A stretch of DNA of 6,130 nt from CAYWTX01 sp964461295. GTDB lineage: Bacteria > Planctomycetota > Phycisphaerae > SM23-33. The notes under the pieces are model-generated. The model made no database searches. It saw only the letters and a program-made list of their open reading frames with translations, and had not been told where the DNA came from. Of this stretch, positions 1 to 5,383 are shown piece after piece. Position 1 is the first letter of the stretch. Each line of letters opens with the position of its first letter. Made by a program: the position numbers and the translations under genes. Location: positions 1 through 6,130 of the forward strand of contig CAYWTX010000716.1 of assembly GCA_964461295.1 (NCBI GenBank), given 5' to 3'.

Positions 1-1
1 A

Positions 2-346
2 TCATTCAGCATTCCGTCGAACGGCGTTCGCCAGACGGCTGTAGTGAAGACCTGCCCTCTTGTCCGGCTGGACGGGCGGCCGAACAATGCCGGCATGTTC
101 CTGCGAGCGCACCATCGTTGGAAGAACGGCAAACCCCACCGTTACTTCAGCCTCGTCGAGAACCGACGCATCGGCCGGCACGATCGGGGCTTGCGCACTC
201 GCAGCAGGCGCCGCTGCCGTGGCCGGGGCGCCGCCAGTGGCCGCGCCCGGCGCGGCAGCCCACGCCAGTGACGCCGACAGGCCGAGCAGCGCAATCACGG
301 TGAACCAGCTCAACTTCGTAGCCAACCGCCTCTGCAAGGAATCCAT
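2..346 (-). CDS. Small exported or membrane-anchored Ala/Pro-rich protein, function unknown
   Basis: From the chosen ATG (346-344) the protein is 114 residues and complete, with its TGA at 4-2. Residues 1-30 look like a signal peptide or anchor: a basic start (MDSLQRRLATK), a hydrophobic core (WFTVIALLGLSASLAWA) and a possible cleavage site at AWA-AAPG. Residues 30-55 are a low-complexity Ala/Pro/Gly/Thr stretch, probably a linker. The last 60 residues (roughly VPADASVLDEAEVTVGF onward) resemble no family I know. This start was chosen because GGAG lies 6 nt upstream. In-frame ATGs at 358 and 436 would add 4 or 30 residues; the extension contains a plausible amphipathic stretch (MSALFQGSDTDMERQM), so an anchored form with a cytoplasmic N-terminus is possible. 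The frame stays open up to 562, but that start is unconvincing. Any operon partner would lie left of the window. Existence is fairly likely; function is unknown. Confidence 0.6.
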   Translation of the reverse strand: MDSLQRRLATKLSWFTVIALLGLSASLAWAAAPGAATGGAPATAAAPAASAQAPIVPADASVLDEAEVTVGFAVLPTMVRSQEHAGIVRPPVQPDKRAGLHYSRLANAVRRNAE

Positions 347-695
347 CTGTCGCTCCATGTCTGTATCGCTTCCCTGAAACAGAGCCGACATTTCCCAGGT
401 AACTTCTCGCTGACGACCGGCGTCAGTAGTTTCCATGGTTCTATCTCGCCGTCGCGATTCGACGACCGGAGTTTCGACGCCCCAAACGTAACTCGTTTGT
501 TCGTGCAAGGCCCTCGCTATCGCGATTCCGACATTATCCCCGATGGCTGCCGGAGGAAGCACGCCTTAGCCACGGCAAATCCTGCCGAAAACATGTATTT
601 TCCTGCAAAGGGGCCTGTTCGCACGGGTATCCTCGCCATGGCCACGGTATAAGACACGTTCCCTGGGCCTCGAACTCAGCGAGAAAGGTACGACT
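347..695. other. Divergent intergenic region between the minus-strand small gene and the URO-D-like gene
   Basis: This stretch of about 350 bases separates two divergent starts. If the small minus-strand gene begins at 436, part of it is coding. It holds a perfect 6-bp inverted repeat with a 5-base loop (CTGACG at 410-415, CGTCAG at 421-426), a 5-bp inverted repeat (CGTCG at 450-454, CGACG at 460-464), an 8-bp palindrome ATCGCGAT (519-526) and a small inverted repeat CGGCA/TGCCG (573-577, 583-587). Two 9-mers occur twice: GACGACCGG (412-420, 461-469) and TCGCGATTC (452-460, 520-528). No convincing gene is seen on either strand between 563 and 695. Confidence 0.5.
648..653 (+). promoter_or_regulatory. 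Possible -10 box of the URO-D-like gene
   Basis: TATAAG matches five of six positions of the housekeeping -10 consensus and lies 42 bases before the ATG at 696, a normal leader length. No good -35 hexamer is seen at 16-18 bases upstream, so the assignment is weak. Confidence 0.25.
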
Positions 696-1154
696 ATGGA
701 CAGGCTCTCTTCGGCAGATCGCCTGCGGGCGATGGTCCGCTGCCAGAAGCCTGATCACGTGCCTCTGCTGCTGCACCCCTTCGGCTGGCAGCCCCGGTGG
801 CGGCCGGGGCCGTGCAACGATCAGGTCGAGATGGCGGAGGCGTTCCTTGAGTTCGGCCTGGACGCCTGGCTCGGCATCGGCCCTCCGATGGTATTCCATC
901 CGGAGGTGAAGGTTCGCCAGCGGATCGAGCGCCGCGGTGAAGACCCCTGGCCATGCATGGTCAAGGAGTATGACACGCCGGCGGGCACGTTCCGTCCGGA
1001 GGTGTTCCTGACGGACGACTGGGTGACGCCCGAACGGCCGGAGCACAAGCACAGTGCCCCCGCGGTCGAACTGCTGGACGACTACAACGTCGTTCGCTAC
1101 CGGACCTGCCCTATCCAGACCGAGCAGGACCTGGAGAAGCTCAAGTACCTCTGA
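696..1154 (+). pseudogene. Truncated URO-D superfamily gene (uroporphyrinogen decarboxylase-like), 5' part only
   Basis: The 152-residue product matches the N-terminal part of URO-D-domain proteins as found in Planctomycetota and relatives: an opening like 'ADRLRAMVRCQKPDHVPLLL' (residues 7-26; PDHVP at 19-23), an aromatic patch WQPRW, the turn YDTPAG (92-97), a T-DDW segment (106-109) and the 'T-EQDLEKLKYL' element (142-152). Members are normally about 330-380 residues, so more than half of the TIM barrel is missing, including the later region that carries metal- or substrate-binding residues in characterised members. The ATG has AAAGG 7 nt upstream. The frame stops directly after KYL, where family members usually continue. 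The last 14 bases overlap the 3' end of the convergent AraC gene. The family includes heme-pathway decarboxylases and cobamide-dependent methyltransferases; the N-terminal piece does not tell which. I read it as a rearrangement remnant that may still be transcribed but is unlikely to be an active enzyme. Confidence 0.75.
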
Positions 1155-1998
1155 CGAACTCCTTGGGCGAGAGGCCCTCCAGACGCTTGAAGGTTTTGGA
1201 CAGATGGCAGGCGTCGCTGAACCCCAACTGATGGGCGACGGCCTTCACCGAGTTCCCGCGCAACAGGAGCATCCGGGCCTGCTCGATCCGCAGACGCAAC
1301 ATCGTCGTCTTAGGGGTCTCACCCGCGTCCCGTCGATAGCGATGGGCCAGCGTCGAGACACTCACGTGCATGGCATCCGCCACTTCCTCCAGTGTCACGG
1401 TACGAGAGAGGCGGTTCTTCATGAAGTTCCGCACCTGCTGCATGAAGCCCGGAGCAGTCGCGGGGGCAGCGGTCTCCGCGATGCAGTATGCCTCCTCCTG
1501 AACATGCCTGGCCAATAGGAGCAGGTCGAGGATGGCGCAGAGGCTGGCTTGCGCCCGCCAGAACCCCACTTCGCCCTGTTCGTGACCCGCCTGAGCAGCC
1601 TGCTGCAGGAGATCGCCGACCCGTCCGGCCTGGTCGAGGAACCGGGCATAGCCGTGCTGGCGGACCAGGGGTCCCAGGCCGGCCTCCTCGCCGCCCGCGA
1701 AGTCCAGCCAGGCGCTGTGGCGTTGCCCGCGTTCCCGGCGGGTGTCCTCGCAGTACTCCCTGTCGGGCGGGTAAAGGTGGACCGAGCCGGCCCGGCGGCT
1801 GCACCACGCCAACTTGCCGAATCTCACCCCAACCCGGCCAAAGCTGTTGAACTCGTAGTCCACCACCCAGGTGCGGGCTTGCATCCTCGCAAGCGACTTC
1901 GGATAAGGCCCGCTGATCTCCACGGCGGCCAGAACGGCGGGACTCACCTCAGGACGGCGGGCCCAGCGGTGGCTCAGGATGTAGCGGTCCGTGTGCAC
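1141..1998 (-). CDS. AraC/XylS-family transcriptional regulator
   Basis: A 285-residue DNA-binding regulator. The N-terminal part (about residues 20-150) fits a cupin-like ligand-sensing domain of the AraC type, with the pattern VVDYEFNSFGRVGVRF followed by a Pro-rich turn (HLYPPDRE) and HSAWLDF. The C-terminal part (about 185-283) is the paired helix-turn-helix region: first HTH around VTLEEVADAMHVSVSTLAHRYRR (starting at 201), second around KAVAHQLGFSDACHLSKTFKRL (252-273), then the usual LSPKEF signature. The start is GTG at 1998-1996; an in-frame TAA three codons upstream rules out a longer protein, and only a weak GCGG-like ribosome site precedes it. It is divergent from the GH98-like gene across a dyad-containing spacer, so it probably controls that gene and perhaps itself in response to a sugar or oligosaccharide; the ligand is unknown. 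The last few codons (RGT and stop) lie inside the antisense of the URO-D remnant, so the original C-terminal tail may have been replaced. All expected domains are nevertheless present. Confidence 0.9.
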   Translation of the reverse strand: MHTDRYILSHRWARRPEVSPAVLAAVEISGPYPKSLARMQARTWVVDYEFNSFGRVGVRFGKLAWCSRRAGSVHLYPPDREYCEDTRRERGQRHSAWLDFAGGEEAGLGPLVRQHGYARFLDQAGRVGDLLQQAAQAGHEQGEVGFWRAQASLCAILDLLLLARHVQEEAYCIAETAAPATAPGFMQQVRNFMKNRLSRTVTLEEVADAMHVSVSTLAHRYRRDAGETPKTTMLRLRIEQARMLLLRGNSVKAVAHQLGFSDACHLSKTFKRLEGLSPKEFVRGT

Positions 1999-2213
1999 GT
2001 TGGATTACCGCAGTTTTATGCAGGCCCGACCTTGATGACTCACTGATCGCCGAGACAAACTGCAATCCTATACACGGAAGATGCAGGATTGTACATGAAA
2101 ACCAGGCAGACCCATACGGCCCGGGAAGGTTGAATGAGTCAGTGGTTGGCAGAAGACGGGCTCTTCTGAAACGAAGCGAACCTGATGAAACACGGTCGAT
2201 TGAGGGCCACCCG
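1999..2213. promoter_or_regulatory. Divergent regulatory spacer between the AraC-type regulator and the GH98-like gene
   Basis: About 215 bases separate the two divergent starts. It contains the 7-bp dyad at 2063-2091 and two copies of ATGCAGG (2018-2024 and 2081-2087) 63 bases apart, close to six helical turns. A weak promoter-like pair for the plus strand is TTGTAC (2089-2094) and CATACG (2113-2118) with an 18-base spacer; it overlaps the right dyad arm, where a bound activator could contact RNA polymerase. A TTG at 2130 opens the downstream frame 84 bases earlier but is judged not to be the start. Regulatory function is inferred from position and symmetry only. Confidence 0.5.
2063..2091. 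repeat. Inverted repeat CAATCCT/AGGATTG, candidate operator
   Basis: CAATCCT (2063-2069) and AGGATTG (2085-2091) are perfect reverse complements with a 15-base spacer; the arm centres are 22 bases apart, about two helical turns, so both would face the same side of the helix. Just outside, a G/T non-pair is followed by a T/A pair. It is a plausible binding site for the neighbouring AraC-type protein, although that family more often uses direct repeats. Confidence 0.45.
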
Positions 2214-5198
2214 ATGGGAAGACGAGCGACCGAACCGCCGTGTTTTGCTCCTGGTCCTGCCGGACGGTTGTCATTGGCTGTAGCAGTCATGTTGCTGGCA
2301 GGACCGGATTGGTTCCCGACAGCCCGGGCTGAACCTCCAGGTCCTGATCTCCACAGATCGCCACAGGAGTCCGAAGTGTCCGCAACACGTCCGGCGCCCA
2401 TGAGGCGCGTCATCGACCACGAACATCCGTTGTTCATCTTCCAGCTCTACTTTGCCTCCGGCGATGGAGAGAAGGAGGTCCTGAGATACTGGAACGCGAT
2501 CCCGGAGGACCTTCGACCGCACTCAGCCCTCTTCTTGCGCCGCGTATCGGGCTACCCGCCCCAGAGCATCGTCAAGGGCATCCTTGACGCGGCGCAGAAG
2601 CACAAGGTCCCCATCGTGCTGTTCGTGGCCCGCAACCCGCTGCCGCAAGGCGCCGAGGACAAGCTGCTGGCCGAGTACCCCTGCCTGATCGGCCTGGTGC
2701 CCTATGAGTACGGCTACCGATGGGCGTCCACGCCGGCGTTCACGTGGACGGCTGAGACCTGCCGCAAGCACGGCGCCTACGTCGTCTGGAACCACCTCGA
2801 CGGTTTCTCGCACATGTTCGAGACCGATCCGAAGGACTTCCGCATCACCGACTTCCCGCGAATGTACGACTTCTTCGACAAGTACGGGCGCAACTTCATC
2901 CTCCAATCCAAGGCCAACGGGACGCGATACAAGGACAAGAAGTTCGATTACGAGGCGTTCGGCGAGTTCATCGAGTCCTCCGAGGTCCTGGCCGGCACGT
3001 GGCTGACGGGCTTGACCGAATCGTGGTCCTGGCAGCCGGAGGATTGGCTGTGGTACGAGAAAGGCTACACCAAGCTGTTCCAGTTTTCCGAGCCGGGCGA
3101 CCGCGACCGTTGGGGCATGTACCTGCACAACAACGGCATCAACGCGATCTGCCCGGAGAACCTGCTGACGCAGGAGGTGCTCCTGGCGGCCATCCACGGC
3201 TGCACGACCTTCACCTTCGAGATCGGCCTGACGAGCGGCGCCGAGCCGGGGCCATGGTTCAGGCAGACGATGGGCCCGCTTCTCCAGGAGATCGTGAAGC
3301 GCAAGTTGATCCCATCGCGGGAGGAGATGCTGGCGCGCAGCCGGGCCGCATCGAGCGGCACGCTCAAGCGCCTTTACGCACAGACATCCTGCGTCCTTCA
3401 GCATGACGGGCGGTACGGCCTGATCCCCTGGCTGCCGTCGGGCACGCCAGCCCGGCAGCAGCGCAAGTTCGAGTTCCTGCCTGGCGACTACGACTACCGT
3501 CTGCTGCCGTTCCTCAACGCGCTGTATCCACAGGAGGGCCGCGGACGCTGCTTTATCGAGCGACAGGGCCGGCGATGGTACGTCATGAACCCCTGGGAGA
3601 ATGTGAACAAGGAGACCGACTTCCACCTGCCGCTCTATACGAACACCTGCCGGAGCCTTTCAGGAACGCTGCCGTCGCACACCTTCGCCATCGTGGAGGA
3701 GGCCGGCGACCGGATCGAGGTCTACCTGAGCAATTTCCGGCTGGACAAGGATGAGATCTGGGACCGCCGCCACACGTCGTCGGCCGTGCGACGGATCGTC
3801 GCTGACGCCGAAGGCAACCCCAACCGCAGCATCCGCAAGACAACGCTGGTTTTGACCGGGCACGAGGGGGACAAGGCCCCGGCCCTTGAGATCATAGGGC
3901 ATGACGGGGCCAGGCATGAGGAGCGGTGGAATGCCCGGGACAAACGGTATGAACTGGACATCCACCACAACGGCATCGTGCGGGTGGTGCTGAGGGCCGC
4001 CGGCAGCGAGGCGAAGAAAACGCCCCCGCAAGGTTTGTCGCGGAACCTGTGCCTCGGCAAGCCGGCCGAGGCCAGTTCGTCGAGGAAGCCCTGCCCGGCG
4101 GCCGCGGCGACGGATGGGGTGTATGAGACATTCTGGGCGCCGGAAGGCGGTGACAAGCCCTGGCTGATGGTCGACCTGGGCGAACCGGTGGAGATCACCG
4201 CTTACAGGCTCGCGTACGGCCTGGACGCCAACGGACCTGCCATCAAGTTCCAGTTCCAGGGCGCCGCGGAGCGGAGCGGCCCGTGGGTCACATTGCACGA
4301 AGGCGCCTGTGCCGGCCAGAGCATGCGCGTATATCCGATCGAAGCCAAAGGCAAACATCGCTTCGTTCGAGTGGCGTTCGATTCGCCGCCCGATGGCTGC
4401 GTCGTAAGGGAACTCGGCGTCTACACGGGGCCGGCCGAGCCGCTGCGCCAGTGGGCGCCGCTGGCTGAATCGCAGGACCTTGCGGCGATCCTCAAGTTGC
4501 TGCCGAAGGCTGGCTCCGACGCCGAGCACCGGGCCATCGAACAGGCCGCGTTGGGCATCTGCCGCAAGTCCGCTTCGCCTGCCCAGTCGTCCGACATGGT
4601 CATCGCCGCAATGGGCGGCGCCGATGAATGGTCGGCAGCCACGCTCGTGCGCATTCTGGGGCGACTTCGGGGCGAGCGGGCGTTGTCGGCCGTGCGGGCC
4701 GCCGCCAAGGACTCGCGGCGTGAGGTCGTCGAAGCCGCCCAGTGGGCCCTCGCCGAATGGCCCGACATCGCTACGTTGGCCGACAAGCTAGACATCGCCA
4801 AGACGGCCGCCGACTACTCGCTCCGCGAGCAGGCCCTGCGCACGACGGTTCGCCTGGTGGATCTCAACCGCGACCTGCGGCCGGAACAGCGGCTGCCCTG
4901 GCTGGTTGAGGGCCTCGCCCTGGCCAGCGAGGAGCGGACCAAGCTGATGTTCATGGAGGCCCTGGGATACATCACGCACCCCGCATCGTTCGAGGCCATC
5001 GCGTTCATGATGGCCGACAGGGACAGCGCCAAGGCGGCGTCCGAGGCGCAGAAGATGTGCATCTTCATGATTCCCAAGGGCCACCCCGCCGACAACCGCC
5101 GGGCGTTGAGGAACTTGTTGGGGTTGCGCAAAGAAGACAAAGCCTTTTGCGACCGCATCCGGGCAGTCAGGGAATTCGCCGAGGAACTGGCGGAATAG
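2214..5198 (+). CDS. Secreted GH98-like glycoside hydrolase with F5/8 type C (discoidin) module and HEAT-like C-terminal region
   Basis: A 994-residue exported protein. The ATG at 2214 was chosen because GAGGG lies 7 nt upstream and a signal peptide follows (hydrophobic LSLAVAVMLLAG, likely cut after TARA at about 39); the frame is open back to a TTG at 2130, which would bury the signal. Residues about 63-370 resemble the GH98 catalytic module, a TIM barrel that cleaves internal galactosidic or xylan-type bonds by inversion: LFIFQLYFASGDG, the acidic motif YEYGY (Glu165), VVWNHLDGFSH, KANGTRY, TWLTGLTESW (Glu269), DWLWYEKGYTKLFQF and TFTFEIG (Glu336). Residues about 374-594 match the GH98 C-terminal beta-sandwich (YVMNPWENVN, LPLYTNTCRSL, LPSHTFAIVEE, HHNGIVRVVL). 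Residues about 606-740 form a discoidin-like carbohydrate-binding module (ATDGVYETFWAPEG, WLMVDLGEPVEITAYRL, KHRFVRVAF, RELGVYTG). The remaining 250 residues are Ala/Leu-rich helices of HEAT or armadillo type. The likely substrate is a complex galactan, host glycan or xylan; the exact linkage cannot be read from the sequence. The divergent AraC-type gene probably regulates it. Confidence 0.75.
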   Translation: MGRRATEPPCFAPGPAGRLSLAVAVMLLAGPDWFPTARAEPPGPDLHRSPQESEVSATRPAPMRRVIDHEHPLFIFQLYFASGDGEKEVLRYWNAIPEDLRPHSALFLRRVSGYPPQSIVKGILDAAQKHKVPIVLFVARNPLPQGAEDKLLAEYPCLIGLVPYEYGYRWASTPAFTWTAETCRKHGAYVVWNHLDGFSHMFETDPKDFRITDFPRMYDFFDKYGRNFILQSKANGTRYKDKKFDYEAFGEFIESSEVLAGTWLTGLTESWSWQPEDWLWYEKGYTKLFQFSEPGDRDRWGMYLHNNGINAICPENLLTQEVLLAAIHGCTTFTFEIGLTSGAEPGPWFRQTMGPLLQEIVKRKLIPSREEMLARSRAASSGTLKRLYAQTSCVLQHDGRYGLIPWLPSGTPARQQRKFEFLPGDYDYRLLPFLNALYPQEGRGRCFIERQGRRWYVMNPWENVNKETDFHLPLYTNTCRSLSGTLPSHTFAIVEEAGDRIEVYLSNFRLDKDEIWDRRHTSSAVRRIVADAEGNPNRSIRKTTLVLTGHEGDKAPALEIIGHDGARHEERWNARDKRYELDIHHNGIVRVVLRAAGSEAKKTPPQGLSRNLCLGKPAEASSSRKPCPAAAATDGVYETFWAPEGGDKPWLMVDLGEPVEITAYRLAYGLDANGPAIKFQFQGAAERSGPWVTLHEGACAGQSMRVYPIEAKGKHRFVRVAFDSPPDGCVVRELGVYTGPAEPLRQWAPLAESQDLAAILKLLPKAGSDAEHRAIEQAALGICRKSASPAQSSDMVIAAMGGADEWSAATLVRILGRLRGERALSAVRAAAKDSRREVVEAAQWALAEWPDIATLADKLDIAKTAADYSLREQALRTTVRLVDLNRDLRPEQRLPWLVEGLALASEERTKLMFMEALGYITHPASFEAIAFMMADRDSAKAASEAQKMCIFMIPKGHPADNRRALRNLLGLRKEDKAFCDRIRAVREFAEELAE

Positions 5199-5383
5199 GC
5201 CTTGAATTGGAGCGCAAACCAATGTCGACGACCATCCGCGGCTGGGACGGCATCTGCTGTTACGACCTGCGGAGAACGAAGTATTGTGCGATCATGCGGA
5301 GATGCGGCCGCCCACGGGAGACCAACCGGCGTGACGCTCTTCCGCATGGGTAGCTCTTCCGTCGCCTGATTGGTGAGGTACGA
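5199..5383 (+). other. Spacer with inverted and direct repeats upstream of the last gene
   Basis: This 185-base gap contains a perfect 8-bp inverted repeat (CATGCGGA at 5293-5300, TCCGCATG at 5341-5348) with a 40-base loop, and a direct repeat of GCTCTTCCG (5336-5344 and 5353-5361) 17 bases apart, ending 22 bases before the downstream ATG. No GC hairpin followed by a T-run is visible, so I see no intrinsic terminator after the GH98-like gene; read-through into the last gene is possible. The repeats do not match a riboswitch class that I recognise. Confidence 0.4.
5222..5353 (+). CDS. Doubtful 43-residue small ORF in the leader of the last gene
   Basis: An ATG at 5222 with GGAG 9 nt upstream opens a 43-codon frame ending in TAG at 5351-5353. 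The product begins MSTTIRGWDGICCYDLRR and is basic with four cysteines (12, 13, 22, 28). It has no signal peptide or membrane segment and resembles no family I know. It lies 23 bases after the stop of the GH98-like gene and 30 bases before the next ATG. It could be a leader peptide, a real small protein or chance. Confidence 0.2.
   Translation: MSTTIRGWDGICCYDLRRTKYCAIMRRCGRPRETNRRDALPHG

Noticed and set aside
534..1052. 172-residue open frame on the minus strand
   Set aside because: It is antisense to the URO-D-like fragment; the plus strand has a ribosome site and family motifs.
1100..1200. Insertion-sequence or transposon end at the URO-D/AraC junction
   Set aside because: I found no terminal inverted repeats, target duplication or transposase remnant near the junction, so only a simple recombination or assembly breakpoint is suggested.
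1549..2046. 165-residue open frame on the plus strand
   Set aside because: It lies opposite the AraC-type gene, which has a clear double helix-turn-helix; the plus-strand product has no domain pattern.
2130..2213. TTG start giving a 28-residue longer GH98-like protein
   Set aside because: The ATG at 2214 has a good GAGGG site and places the hydrophobic signal segment near the N-terminus; the extension would bury it and shows no conserved features.
2523..3626. 367-residue open frame on the minus strand
   Set aside because: It is antisense to the GH98-like catalytic domain, whose plus-strand reading has clear motifs. The minus-strand product is low-complexity Leu/Val/Arg-rich, as expected from high GC third positions.
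3660..4529. 289-residue open frame on the minus strand
   Set aside because: It is antisense to the GH98 C-terminal and discoidin modules and shows no recognisable domain.
5199..5383. Known riboswitch (cobalamin, SAM, c-di-GMP) in the leader of the last gene
   Set aside because: None of the conserved core sequences of these classes can be recognised by eye.
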